Part shown: one piece after another, positions 46,432-55,559 of the stretch | How the letters are laid out: the number at the start of each line of letters is the position of its first letter | Position numbering within the stretch: the stretch's first letter is position 1 | NCBI GenBank assembly: GCA_934590135.1 | Contig: CAKTOT010000003.1 | Span: 3,170 to 67,169 of the forward strand | Reading direction: 5' to 3' | Origin: an uncultured Muribaculaceae bacterium | GTDB taxonomy: Bacteria; Bacteroidota; Bacteroidia; Bacteroidales; Muribaculaceae | DNA length: 64,000 nt | Made by a program: the position numbers and the translations under genes | Notes under the pieces: model-generated | What the model was told of the DNA's origin: nothing | Database searches by the model: none | The model's input: only the letters and a program-made list of their open reading frames with translations

Positions 46432-46439
46432 CAAAGTTA
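46432..46439 (-). promoter_or_regulatory. -7 box upstream of greA
   Basis: TAACTTTG on the minus strand; no TTTG at the right distance. Predicted leader about 200 bases. Confidence 0.55.
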
Positions 46440-46622
46440 GCGTTTTTTTTCGATATGGTGCTTACGGTAAGTCCCTAAATGTTGTTAAAATGCAGCATAG
46501 CTCTGGCTCTTAAATGTTTATATTTTGAGACTATATGGTACAAGCATCGGCAGTCTGCCTATGACGACCGATGAGTTGATGCAATGAGACGCGTGCGCAA
46601 GGCACGTGTACGGAGTTATGGC

Positions 46623-48503
46623 TTATGGCTTGGTGATGTCTTGAGCCGCGCGGAAGGTGGTGCCTGTCGGGCATATCCACGAGCAGTAGGGGCGGTGGAC
46701 AAATATGCTGAGAATTAGGAAGAGGGAGGCTATGACGATGACGGCCACGGATGCTGCCGCGGGTACGAATATGGCAAAGGGTTCATAGTCTGTCCATACA
46801 AATGCGATGTCGCACCACATTAGCACCATAAGCAATCCCCAAAGGCCGCGGCGTGTCCATGTCAGACTACGTGTAAGTTGAGGCGAAGGACGCCATTTGC
46901 GTTTGGTGATGCGACCCATAAGTTCCTGTGCCGAGCCGTAAGGGCACACCCACATACAGTAATGATTGGGGCGTCCGAGCAGTGGCATCACGAAAGCGGC
47001 GAAGAGCATCACCAGCGCTACAAGTCCGGCGGGCCATTGTATGCCGTTGGACATTACGTTGACCATCAGCGAAAAGGATATGAATTTGCCGCAAAGCAAT
47101 CCGAGCCCGGCAACATTGAGCACCAAAATCGTCGTGCGTATTTTACGATTGTTCCTTAGTAGCGGAATAATGGTGGCCGAGACGGCAAGGCACAGCGCTA
47201 CAATCAGTTGCCATGTCCATGGCGATGATGGTGTCCCGGAATCGGGCGTGGCGTCTTTGTCTTGCGGTTCTTTGGACTGATGTGCTTGCTTGGAGGAGTG
47301 TTCGGCCGATATGGCGGACACAGTGGCGGAATCGGCCTTTGACGATGTGGCGGCATCGGAATTGTTCGCGGCTTTTGTTTCTGTCGGCGCCTGTTCGGGC
47401 TTATTGACTTCGGCTTTTGCCGGTTTGGCAGTTGTGGCTTTCGTAGATCCGTTGCGGAAGGATGCAAGGGTGTCTTGTGCTTGCTCGAAGGCTTTCTGTA
47501 TATTGGCTATCAGTGCCTTGGAGGAGTATGTCGCGCCGCTGACTGCATCCGGCATATCGGACGCAAGGGCCTGCCGTACGCTCATACCGACAAATGTGTC
47601 GGTGAGCGCGGCACGTGTCACGCGTTTGAAGAATCCCGGAGTTTCGTCGTTGGGCAGTGCGGTGATGGAGGTGATGCGTCCTTTGGCGCTTACTTCCATT
47701 TGGATAGGTACCGGGCCGCCGAAGCCGCGGATGTCTTTGCCTGTTTCGGTGGTATTGATTGTGAAAGGGTGGGGGCGTCTTTCGTCCGTGCTCTCCACGT
47801 TCGTTGTCTGTGCGCGGTCTGTATTTACGGCCTCGGACATTGATGCTTTGTCCGGTGATGGCTTGTGTGTCGTGGCCGAAGTGGCATCGGCTTTTGCCGT
47901 GGTGGTGTAAGTCGGTGTTGTGCCGTGTGTTCCGCTCTCGGGTTTGTCGTTTTCGTGTAGTGGTTTTGTGCTTGAAGCTTTGGCGATGGATGCCGATGTT
48001 TTGGCTATTTCGTTCGGTCGGCCTAAGGCTGTTGCAAGTCCGGCGCGGACATTGGCGATTATGGCGTTGGAGGTATATGTGGCGCCGCTGACGGCATCTG
48101 CGTCCGGGGCGGCGAGAATTTGACCGGCATCACGACCTATCCATTGTTCAAGAAGGCCGCCGTCAAGGACGTGCTGCAGGAACTTGGGACTCTCGGTGTT
48201 GTCCAAAACGGCTATTGATGCTACTTTGCCCGAGGGGTTGAGACGTATTTCCAGTGGAACCGGGCCGTTGTACCCGCGTATATCGAGGCCTAATTGCGCA
48301 GTGTTGACGAGGATGCTGCCGTCCTTGAGGCGTTCGACGCCGGCGATGCTGTCGGTGTTGTTTTCGTTCAGACGATGACCGAAATGCATTCCATTACGAT
48401 GTATGGCGATGGCGGTCATCATTACGAAAACTATAGCAAGGGAGATTATTCCTTTTATACGTTTATTTATGGGCCGTTGTTCGCCTGTCTTGCTTTTGCT
48501 CAT
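46623..48503 (-). CDS. Membrane protein with two FMN-binding domains and a NapH/NosR-like iron-sulfur region
   Basis: 626 residues. One N-terminal membrane helix (about 18-35), then two FMN_bind domains outside the cytoplasm, each with the flavinylation motif: D136-A-V-S-G-A-T142 and D319-A-V-S-G-A-T325. ApbE-type transferases attach FMN to such threonines. Low-complexity Ala/Thr/Lys/Ser linkers follow each domain (about 165-245 and 345-425). The C-terminal 200 residues hold four or five membrane helices and two CxxxCP motifs (Cys516/Cys520, Cys607/Cys611) as in NapH/NosR electron-transfer proteins. It should pass electrons between the membrane and the periplasm. No partner reductase or apbE is in the window. 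It lies 20 bases after the CPBP gene. Confidence 0.88.
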   Translation of the reverse strand: MSKSKTGEQRPINKRIKGIISLAIVFVMMTAIAIHRNGMHFGHRLNENNTDSIAGVERLKDGSILVNTAQLGLDIRGYNGPVPLEIRLNPSGKVASIAVLDNTESPKFLQHVLDGGLLEQWIGRDAGQILAAPDADAVSGATYTSNAIIANVRAGLATALGRPNEIAKTSASIAKASSTKPLHENDKPESGTHGTTPTYTTTAKADATSATTHKPSPDKASMSEAVNTDRAQTTNVESTDERRPHPFTINTTETGKDIRGFGGPVPIQMEVSAKGRITSITALPNDETPGFFKRVTRAALTDTFVGMSVRQALASDMPDAVSGATYSSKALIANIQKAFEQAQDTLASFRNGSTKATTAKPAKAEVNKPEQAPTETKAANNSDAATSSKADSATVSAISAEHSSKQAHQSKEPQDKDATPDSGTPSSPWTWQLIVALCLAVSATIIPLLRNNRKIRTTILVLNVAGLGLLCGKFISFSLMVNVMSNGIQWPAGLVALVMLFAAFVMPLLGRPNHYCMWVCPYGSAQELMGRITKRKWRPSPQLTRSLTWTRRGLWGLLMVLMWCDIAFVWTDYEPFAIFVPAAASVAVIVIASLFLILSIFVHRPYCSWICPTGTTFRAAQDITKP

Positions 48504-48523
48504 AGTGTTGTCTTTCTTTATGT

Positions 48524-49294
48524 TTAGAACATCTGTGTGTGTGCCACGAATTTAATGCCGTGGCGTTTCTTATGCCATATTGTGAGGGCTATGGCCAAAA
48601 CGATGCCGGTCACGCGTGCAATGTTCGACACCAAGCCTCCGGCGGCGGCTTCTGTACCCTCCATTGTGAAAACTACCCATGCGGCGTTCATCAGCATGTG
48701 TAGTCCGACCGGAACCCATAAATTGAAGTCCCATTCGGCATACATCCAGCTGAAGTATACGGCGCCAAGGAATGTCACGCCGAAAGCCGCAAGGGATGAT
48801 GCCGCATCGTGCCCCTGGTATAGGTGCATAGCCCCGAAGCATAGCGCCGGCAATATGACGGACCAAAAGAATCCTATTTTTGCGTATCGGAACAGCAGCC
48901 CGAACATAATAGCTCTGAACATAAATTCTTCGACGAATCCCGAAAGGATGCTTTTTCTCGCGACCAAGGAGAATGTCGTGTCGGTGTTTATTCGACCGAA
49001 GATAATGAACGCCAAGTATATGGGGATGACACACAAAATAGCAATGCCGAATCCTTTGGCTATGTTGCCGTTCAGCCCGAGAAAGGAAAATACGTTCCTT
49101 GGCTTTATGGCTATGGCCGTAAGAACGATTCCCGCAATGACAACGAACAAGTCGCGGGCAAGTCTCTCGGGTAGAGGTGATTTCAGCCCTATTGCCTCGG
49201 CGACAGCATGCATATTGCTCCATAAGAGTAGAAGGATGATGCTTGCGATGATGCTGTATGCGATTTTTGACGCTCTTGATGAAAAGTTGAACAT
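48524..49294 (-). CDS. CPBP-family intramembrane protease
   Basis: 256 residues from the ATG at 49294 (a TTG two codons earlier is not needed). Seven or eight hydrophobic segments. The Abi/CAAX-protease motif is present: EExxxR as Glu122-Glu123-Phe-Met-Phe-Arg127, and a later FGAMHLYQGHD with the second metal-binding His and HMLMNAAW with the Asn. Bacterial members process prenylated or peptide substrates, or defend against bacteriocins; the substrate here is unknown. It is the first gene before the FMN-binding protein (20-base gap), an association that suggests co-expression. Confidence 0.9.
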   Translation of the reverse strand: MFNFSSRASKIAYSIIASIILLLLWSNMHAVAEAIGLKSPLPERLARDLFVVIAGIVLTAIAIKPRNVFSFLGLNGNIAKGFGIAILCVIPIYLAFIIFGRINTDTTFSLVARKSILSGFVEEFMFRAIMFGLLFRYAKIGFFWSVILPALCFGAMHLYQGHDAASSLAAFGVTFLGAVYFSWMYAEWDFNLWVPVGLHMLMNAAWVVFTMEGTEAAAGGLVSNIARVTGIVLAIALTIWHKKRHGIKFVAHTQMF

Positions 49295-49317
49295 TGTCAA
49301 TGGCAGGTTTTTGACGA

Positions 49318-49325
49318 CAAAAATA
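49318..49325 (-). promoter_or_regulatory. Possible -7 box for the CPBP gene
   Basis: TATTTTTG on the minus strand, 24 bases before the ATG. No -33 element seen. Confidence 0.35.
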
Positions 49326-49416
49326 GTGAAAATATCGTTAGCGGGACATACCTATTTATGGGAAAAAGCCCGGTGCAACGTGGATTGCGACTATGGTTGT
49401 TGTCGTAGATATGCGA

Positions 49417-49449
49417 GGCGGACACATCCGAGAGTCGGATGTGTCCGCC
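49417..49449 (-). terminator. Strong terminator after the OmpA-family gene
   Basis: A perfect 14-bp stem GGCGGACACATCCG (49417-49430 with 49436-49449), 5-base loop, 47 bases past the stop at 49496. Confidence 0.85.
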
Positions 49450-49495
49450 ATTGGCCGCAAATGCGGCGTGTCAGGTATGTGCTTCTAAACCTATA

Positions 49496-50689
49496 TTAGT
49501 TGGCTTTGAAGATTACGATGCGGTTCCAGTCGTTCTGACCCTTGCCGGTGTAAACCTGTTCGTCGCTACCGAAGGACTTGGTGCTCAGACGGTCGGAAGC
49601 GATGCCGTATTCATTGACGAGCATATCGCAAACGGCCTGTGCACGTTTTTCGGACAGCTTCTTGTTGAAGTCGGCCGAGCCGGTTTTCTTGTCAGCATAG
49701 CCGGCGATGACAATCTTCTGCTCGGGGTTGGCTTTGAGCCATTCGGCGATGTTGTATACATTGACTTCTTCGGCGGGAGTGATGACGGCGGAGCCGATTT
49801 TGAAGCGTACGGAAGCCAGCAGGGGAGCGGCTGTAGCAACGGGTTGCTGTTCTTTAACTTCGGGGCAGGGGAGTTGGGCTTGAGCGGCTGCGAGGTCGGC
49901 TGCGGTAGCGGCAAGAGCGGAACGCAGGTCGTTGACTTGGCCGTTGAGGCTGTTGATGTAGTCGGTGTAGTCGCAGGGGTTGAAGGTGCGGAATTGGCTA
50001 CCGCCGAGGTTAAAGGTCAGACCGCCGATAGCGGAGATGTTGACGTCGACGGGTTGGCCGTAGGCGCAACCGTTGAAGTTGTCGCCGTAGAACTGTGCGC
50101 GACCTTCGAAGAAGAGGTCAACATATTTGCACAGACGGAAGCGCAGTTGCAAACCGGCGCTGACGGGAAGTGTCCAGCTTTCGTCTTTGATGGCGCCCCA
50201 TTTGTTGTAGATATTGGAAGCGGGAGCCTTGATGTCCCATACGTATGTACCGCCGAGACCTACGAAGGGTACGATGGAGAATACGCGGTTGGGGTTGACG
50301 CCGCCGAGGCTGTTGAACATATCCCACATAAAGTCAAGGTTGGCGTTCACGTTTTTGGCCTTGGAGATTTCGCCGTTGTCCCAACGCATTGCGCCGCCCA
50401 GGAAGCTGAGACGCCATCCGATATAGGGCGAGAACCATTTGCCGAAACCGAGGTTGTATACTGCTGTGAGTTTGTGCTTTGCATCGGTCTGGGGCAGGTA
50501 GTTTTCTACGAACGGGCTTTGGATGCCTGCACCTACCTGGATAAACCAGTTGTCACGTGATGTGCTGTAGTAGTGTGTCTTGCAGGGTTGGTCCAGAGAT
50601 ACTGCTACTTCCTGTGCTTCTTGTGCGGATGTGGGCACTGCACAGAATGTTGCGCCGACTAATGCGGCTACTAATGCAATCTTTTTCAT
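49496..50689 (-). CDS. OmpA-family outer-membrane protein
   Basis: 397 residues. Signal peptide about 1-23 (cleavage after TSA). An 8-stranded barrel domain (about 40-225: WFIQVGAGIQSPFVENYLP, then WRLSFLGGAMRWDNG) is followed by a short coiled linker (NSLNGQVNDLRSALAATAAD) and an OmpA-C peptidoglycan-binding domain (about 280-395), with IVIAGYADKKTGSADFNKKL and LSEKRAQAVCDMLVNEYGI and an Arg in the DWNRIVIF end. It anchors the outer membrane to peptidoglycan and is typically very abundant. The leader is about 450 bases long. Confidence 0.94.
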   Translation of the reverse strand: MKKIALVAALVGATFCAVPTSAQEAQEVAVSLDQPCKTHYYSTSRDNWFIQVGAGIQSPFVENYLPQTDAKHKLTAVYNLGFGKWFSPYIGWRLSFLGGAMRWDNGEISKAKNVNANLDFMWDMFNSLGGVNPNRVFSIVPFVGLGGTYVWDIKAPASNIYNKWGAIKDESWTLPVSAGLQLRFRLCKYVDLFFEGRAQFYGDNFNGCAYGQPVDVNISAIGGLTFNLGGSQFRTFNPCDYTDYINSLNGQVNDLRSALAATAADLAAAQAQLPCPEVKEQQPVATAAPLLASVRFKIGSAVITPAEEVNVYNIAEWLKANPEQKIVIAGYADKKTGSADFNKKLSEKRAQAVCDMLVNEYGIASDRLSTKSFGSDEQVYTGKGQNDWNRIVIFKAN

Positions 50690-50865
50690 AAAAAGTAGAA
50701 TTAGTGGTTTGTATTTAGTGTATTTGTATATAGTCTTGTTATATGTTTTGCAGTTGTGGTTGCTCTTGTCTGCTGACGGTTGTGCGGATGCATTTGTGGC
50801 TCCAAACCTTAGTCTTTATTGCTCTCGGCTTCGGTTTCGTGAATAATCGGTTTGGCACTGTGTAT

Positions 50866-50879
50866 GTACAACGTTGTAC
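50866..50879. promoter_or_regulatory. 14-bp perfect palindrome in the OmpA leader
   Basis: GTACAACGTTGTAC, possible regulator-binding site or small RNA stem; role unknown. Confidence 0.35.
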
Positions 50880-51153
50880 CTGCCCGTTTTGTTCGAATCT
50901 TCTGTCGAGTGTGGTGTGGTGTTAAACAGTTCTTTTTGTGCATCTGTCGTCTGCGGTGAATACTATGTCAATCTTTTTTACCATCTTGTGGTCCGGCGTA
51001 GTGTCACTCGAGCGTTGTATTATGTGTGGCTTGGATGCTGCATTTGTTTTAAATTATGTAATACAATCTCGTGTGAGGTCTCTGCGTCGGTTCTTTGAGG
51101 TTGCGATTCGACGTCTGGTAGGCCTCTGCCTGATGTTATATCGAAATCTTCGG

Positions 51154-51185
51154 CAAAAGTATAACTTATCGGCGTCTCTGCCAAA
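51154..51185 (-). promoter_or_regulatory. Consensus promoter for the OmpA-family gene
   Basis: On the minus strand: TTTG (51185-51182), a 20-base spacer, TACTTTTG (51161-51154). It is the only full match in the 727-base gap, so transcription should start near 51148, about 460 bases before the coding region. Confidence 0.72.
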
Positions 51186-51365
51186 TTTTTTTGTTAAAAA
51201 ATGCGTTGCCCCCATCGTTGTAGTACCATAGAAGTGACATTTTGAATTTTTGGCGGCGTAAAACGGCCGCTTCTTGCTCGGGGCGGATAGTGTCGTAGTG
51301 TTTCATTTAGTGTGTCTGAGGCGAGTTTGGGGCTTTCGAGCTTAGATTATATATAATATATACAA

Positions 51366-51396
51366 AGACGCCCGACCGCTGAAAGGTCGGGCGTCT
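51366..51396 (-). terminator. Terminator after secDF
   Basis: A perfect 12-bp stem AGACGCCCGACC/GGTCGGGCGTCT (51366-51377 with 51385-51396), 21 bases past the stop at 51417, followed on the minus strand by TTTGTATATATT. Confidence 0.85.
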
Positions 51397-51416
51397 TCTG
51401 TTATGTAGGGATGATG

Positions 51417-54344
51417 TTATGCGTTCTTGGCGATAGCCTGTGTGCCGCTGATTTTGTTGTGTTTGCGACGGCTGTCGGTGATATAAGCCACGGGAGCGGC
51501 AACGAATATGGTGGCCAGTGTACCGATGATGACGCCGAAGCCCATTGCGAATACGAAGCTGCGAATGCTGTCACCACCGAGGATGAAGATGCAGATGAGT
51601 ACAAGCAGTGTGGATGCGGAGGTCATGATTGTACGAGCCAAGGTGGAGTTGATCGAGTGGTTGATGGTGTCGAAGAAATTCCACTTGGGATACAGTCCGA
51701 GGTTTTCGCGCACGCGGTCAAATACCACCACGGTATCGTTGATTTGGTAGCCGATTACTGTCAGAATTGCGGCTATGAAGCTTTGGTCAATCTCCATTGC
51801 GAAGGGGAATACGCCCCAGAAGATGGAGTAGAAGCCGATGATACTGAAGGCGGTGAATGCTACGGCTGCGAGTGCACCGAGCGAGAATGCTACGTTGCGG
51901 AAGCGCAGGAGGATGTAAAGGAACATCGCTATCAATGCGAGAGTTACGGCTATGTATGCCTCGGTGCGCATATCGTCAGCCACTGTAGGACCTACTTTCT
52001 GTGAGGAAACAATGCCTTGCGATGCATCGTATGTCGAGAATTCTTTGTCGGTCATACCCGAGCGGAGGTAGGGCTTGAGGACTTTGAAGAGTTTACCGGT
52101 AATCTCTTCATCGGTACCTTTGGCGTCGGAGTCTATCTTGTAGTTGGTGGATATACGTACCTGATTGGAGCTTTCGATTGTGATGACCGATACGGTCGAG
52201 CCATCGAATTCGGGTGCGAGTTTCTCCTGAAGCTCGGTGGTGCTTACGGGTTTCTCGAACTTGACGATATAGTTGCGACCGCCGGAGAAGTCGATGCCTT
52301 GGTTGAGGCCACGGAGGCACAGCGAGGCAACAAATACTGCGATGATGGCGATGGCGGCACCGAAGGCGGCTTTACGTTTGCCCATGAAGTTGATTTTGGT
52401 GTCATGGAACAGCTTGCGCGACAGGCCGGTGGTAAAGGTCATATTGTTCATCGCTTTGGTCTTGGAAACCCAAAGGAAGAATACTCGGCTGAGGTATACT
52501 GCCGTGAAGAACGAGCAGATAAGGCCGATGATGAGGGTGGTGGCGAAGCCCTTGATGGGACCGGTACCGAAGTACAGCAGGATGACACCGGTGATGATGG
52601 ATGTCAAGTTGCCATCGAAGATTGCGCTGAAGGCGTTGGAGTAGCCGTCGGCGATGGCGGTGCGGCTGTTTTTGCCGGCGCGAAGTTCTTCTTTGGCACG
52701 TTCAAAGATGAGCACGTTGGCATCAACGGCCATACCGAGTGATAGCACGATACCGGCGATACCGGAGAGTGTCAGTACTGCTTGGAAGGAGGCAAGGATG
52801 CCGAGGGTGAAGAAGAGGTTGAATATCAAGCAAAGGTTGGCGATGATACCGGGGATGAAGCCGTAGAATGCAATCATGAAAATCATGAGGCATACGAGGG
52901 CGACAACGAAGGACATCATACCGTCTTGAATGGCTTGCTTACCCAGCGACGGGCCGATGACCATATCGGAGATGATGTTGACTTTGGCTTTCATCTTACC
53001 GGCTTTGAGGACGTTGGCAAGGTCCTTGGCTTCTTCGACGGTGAAGTTGCCGGTGATGGAGGAGCGCCCGCCGTCGATGGCAGTGTTGACTGTGGGCGCG
53101 GAGTATACTTGACCGTCAAGGACGATGGCTATGGATTTGCCGATGTTGGCTCCGGTGATGCGCGACCATTCGCGAGCTCCTTCGGAGTTCATAGTCATAG
53201 ATACTTCTTGACCACGGAAGCTCTGTGCATCAAAGTCTGCGGAGGCGTCTTTGACTACTTCGCCGTCCAATGCGGGGCCGCCGTTCTGTGTCTTAAGTGC
53301 GTACAGAGCGTAGCCGATTTTAACTTCTTCAATCTTGTCTCCGTTCTTTACTTGCTGTACTTCGGGTTTTACGCCCCAGCCGAATTTGAGATCGTTGGGG
53401 AGCTTGTTGGCGTAGCGTGCAAGTATGGCATCGATGGTTTTAACGTCTTTGTCGGTGGGAGCGTAAGCCAGGATGGGGCTGTTGGGGTTGATCATACCCT
53501 GGCTTGAAGCGAGTACTTGAGCCAATGTTGCGGCGTCTTCGATGCTGTCTTTGATGGCGGCTTGAGCAACGGCGTTGATGTCGGCTGCCACTTCGCTCGC
53601 GGGATATGTGAGGTAGAACTCAAGGTTGGCCGAGCGCTGGAGCAGTTCGCGTACGCGTTCGTGGTCTTTGACGCCGGGGAGCTCGAGCAGGATTTGACCG
53701 TCCTTGCCTTCAAGTACTTGGATGTTGGGCGATACGACACCGAATTGGTCGATACGTTTGCGGAGTGTTTGTGTGGCCGAGGTGTTGACCATGTCTCGGA
53801 TTTCGGCGCGGAGTTGAGCGCGGGCCACATCGGGCTTGTTCTCTTTGACTACCGGGCTGAAGAGTACTGTCAGGTCGGCATTGGGGCATACTTTGGCGTA
53901 TTCTTCGAGGAAGTGTTGGAGGTAGTCGGCGTTGGGTTCTTTCTCCATAAATGCCGAGGTAGCCGTAAGGGCTTTCTCGAAGTTGGAGTCGTTTTTGACG
54001 GTAGCCAGCTGACGCATCATGTCGGGCATATCAACCTGAAGCGTTACGTTCATACCGCCTTTGAGGTCGAGACCGAGGTTGACACCCCATTTGCGAACTT
54101 CGTCGAGTGTGTAGCCTAAGTAGACTTTTTCTTGACCGATGCTGTCCATGTAGTGTTTGTAAGCATCGTTGTAGGCTTGGTCTTGGTTGTCCTTGCCTTG
54201 GGACTGGGCGTGCGCATATTCCGTCGCTGCGGTCTCGTAATTGGAGTTTACGATCGTAAACGACAGATAGAACGCGCATACCAGGATGAGCAGCACCGCA
54301 ATCACCGAAGATAGGAGCGCGGCCAATTTTCCTTTGTTCTGCAT
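51417..54344 (-). CDS. secDF: Protein translocase subunit SecDF (fused)
   Basis: 975 residues; SecD and SecF in one chain, the form usual in Bacteroidetes. Twelve membrane helices. The SecD half has LGLDLKGGMNVTLQVDMP near 93-110, a periplasmic P1 domain, and the LRAGKNSRTAIADGYSNAF stretch with a SecD-type cytoplasmic loop. The SecF half starts near residue 650 (RKLFHDTKINFMGKRKAAF) and has GLNQGIDFSGGRNYIVKF and VIGYQINDTVVVFDRVREN. It uses the proton gradient to pull exported proteins from SecYEG. Stands alone between two terminators, with a -7 box at 54401-54408. Confidence 0.97.
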   Translation of the reverse strand: MQNKGKLAALLSSVIAVLLILVCAFYLSFTIVNSNYETAATEYAHAQSQGKDNQDQAYNDAYKHYMDSIGQEKVYLGYTLDEVRKWGVNLGLDLKGGMNVTLQVDMPDMMRQLATVKNDSNFEKALTATSAFMEKEPNADYLQHFLEEYAKVCPNADLTVLFSPVVKENKPDVARAQLRAEIRDMVNTSATQTLRKRIDQFGVVSPNIQVLEGKDGQILLELPGVKDHERVRELLQRSANLEFYLTYPASEVAADINAVAQAAIKDSIEDAATLAQVLASSQGMINPNSPILAYAPTDKDVKTIDAILARYANKLPNDLKFGWGVKPEVQQVKNGDKIEEVKIGYALYALKTQNGGPALDGEVVKDASADFDAQSFRGQEVSMTMNSEGAREWSRITGANIGKSIAIVLDGQVYSAPTVNTAIDGGRSSITGNFTVEEAKDLANVLKAGKMKAKVNIISDMVIGPSLGKQAIQDGMMSFVVALVCLMIFMIAFYGFIPGIIANLCLIFNLFFTLGILASFQAVLTLSGIAGIVLSLGMAVDANVLIFERAKEELRAGKNSRTAIADGYSNAFSAIFDGNLTSIITGVILLYFGTGPIKGFATTLIIGLICSFFTAVYLSRVFFLWVSKTKAMNNMTFTTGLSRKLFHDTKINFMGKRKAAFGAAIAIIAVFVASLCLRGLNQGIDFSGGRNYIVKFEKPVSTTELQEKLAPEFDGSTVSVITIESSNQVRISTNYKIDSDAKGTDEEITGKLFKVLKPYLRSGMTDKEFSTYDASQGIVSSQKVGPTVADDMRTEAYIAVTLALIAMFLYILLRFRNVAFSLGALAAVAFTAFSIIGFYSIFWGVFPFAMEIDQSFIAAILTVIGYQINDTVVVFDRVRENLGLYPKWNFFDTINHSINSTLARTIMTSASTLLVLICIFILGGDSIRSFVFAMGFGVIIGTLATIFVAAPVAYITDSRRKHNKISGTQAIAKNA

Positions 54345-54400
54345 GTTTAGAATTATGTTAGTTTTTGGATTAATTATTTTCTACATAAAATTTCAGTCTG

Positions 54401-54408
54401 CAAATATA
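54401..54408 (-). promoter_or_regulatory. -7 box upstream of secDF
   Basis: TATATTTG on the minus strand, about 57 bases before the ATG; -33 weak. Confidence 0.5.
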
Positions 54409-54500
54409 CGACAAAATCTTGTAAGTGCCATCGGGTGGGGCGAAAATTGTGCGTTCGAGCGTGTGTTTGTGCGTTTTGAGGCATCTAAACGGGTCGGGCA

Positions 54501-55478
54501 TCAGCTTTTGAACACGTCTTTGATGGCACCTATGGAAGATAGTACGCCGGTGGCTTCGTATGGGATGTAGACGGTCTTGGTGTCTTTGCCGTTGGTCATC
54601 GAGCGCAGTGTTTCTATGTATTTGACCGCGAGCATGTATGTGGCGGGGTCTGTTTGTGTGGTGCTGATGGCTTGAGCGACGCATCGTATTGCTTCGGCTT
54701 CGCCTTGTGCTTGGAGAATTTTGGCCTGTGATTCGCCTTCGGCGCGAAGTATCTCGGCGCGTTTGACGGCTTCGGCGGCGTTGATGCGTGATTCGCGTTC
54801 GCCTTCGGAGCGGAGTATCAGCGATTTCTTTTCGCCTTCGGCGTTGAGGATTTCGGCGCGGCGGTTACGTTCGGCTTGCATTTGTTTCTCCATGGCTTCG
54901 CGCACGCTTTCCGGAGGTGTGATGTCTTGCAGTTCGACGCGGTTGACTTTGACGCCCCATTTATTGGTGGCTTCGTCGAGTATTGCTTGCAGGCGGCTGT
55001 TGATGGTATCGCGGCTTGTAAGTGTCTCATCCAATTCGAGTTCGCCTATGACGTTACGCAGCGATGTTTGGGTGAGTTTTTCGATAGCGTTGGGCAGGTT
55101 GTCGATTTCGTATACTGATTTTTTTGGGTCGACAATCTGGAAGTATAGCAGGGCGTTGATTTCGGTGGTGACGTTGTCCTTGGTGATGACTTGCTGTGAT
55201 GGGAAGTCGTAGACTTGTTCGCGTAGGTCGATGGAGCTGGTGGCTTTCATTCGGACTATGGTACGGCCGCCGTAGGCGCTTTCGACGCCGCGGGTGTATA
55301 TTACCTTGGGTTTGTCTATAAAGGGCCAGATGATATTGAGGCCCGGAGGAAGGACGCTGTGGAAGCGGCCGAGGCGTTCGATGACGCGTGTTTCGGACTG
55401 TGGCACGACTTTTACGCCGGCGAGTACTACGATGATTGCGATAAGAATGGCAAGTGCCAAAAAGATGATTGATTCCAT
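54501..55478 (-). CDS. SPFH/Band-7 (stomatin/QmcA-like) membrane protein
   Basis: 325 residues. An N-terminal membrane helix (about 4-22: IIFLALAILIAIIVVLAGVKV) is followed by the Band-7 domain (QSETRVIERLGRFHSVLPPGLN near 27-48, FPSQQVITKDNVTTEINALL near 92-111) and a long coiled coil rich in AERNRRAEILNAEGEKKS-type repeats. It organises detergent-resistant membrane patches and controls membrane proteases. The NfeD-family gene directly upstream (81-base gap) is the standard partner of this family. Confidence 0.94.
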   Translation of the reverse strand: MESIIFLALAILIAIIVVLAGVKVVPQSETRVIERLGRFHSVLPPGLNIIWPFIDKPKVIYTRGVESAYGGRTIVRMKATSSIDLREQVYDFPSQQVITKDNVTTEINALLYFQIVDPKKSVYEIDNLPNAIEKLTQTSLRNVIGELELDETLTSRDTINSRLQAILDEATNKWGVKVNRVELQDITPPESVREAMEKQMQAERNRRAEILNAEGEKKSLILRSEGERESRINAAEAVKRAEILRAEGESQAKILQAQGEAEAIRCVAQAISTTQTDPATYMLAVKYIETLRSMTNGKDTKTVYIPYEATGVLSSIGAIKDVFKS

Positions 55479-55559
55479 ATTCTGTTTTTTTGAGATGTTT
55501 AAGGGTATGGTATGTATATGTGTTGTTGTGGTCTGCTTTTGTTTTTCTCGTCGGGGACG

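Larger units (their letters stand above)
46229..46622. other. greA leader and 3' region of the FMN-binding protein gene
   Basis: 394 bases. 46229-46431 is the greA leader, 46432-46439 the promoter box. Between 46440 and 46622 lies the 3' end region of the FMN-binding gene, with only a 5-bp hairpin (46592-46606). Confidence 0.55.
50690..51416. other. Long leader of the OmpA gene plus secDF terminator
   Basis: 727 bases. The leader (50690 to about 51148) is read on the minus strand and is A/C-rich and poor in G, so weakly structured; it contains a perfect 14-bp palindrome GTACAACGTTGTAC at 50866-50879. The promoter is at 51154-51185, and the secDF terminator at 51366-51396. Between 51190 and 51365 nothing is recognised apart from an AT-rich TATATAATATATA stretch at about 51348-51362. 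No credible open frame. Confidence 0.65.

Noticed and set aside
50888..50902. GTTCGAATC, the T-loop sequence of tRNA genes
   Set aside because: The flanking bases do not pair as a T-arm and no acceptor or anticodon arms are present.
50743..51231. Several 60-100 codon frames on the plus strand in the OmpA leader region
   Set aside because: Cysteine- and leucine-rich products without motifs; they mirror the A/C-rich leader on the other strand.
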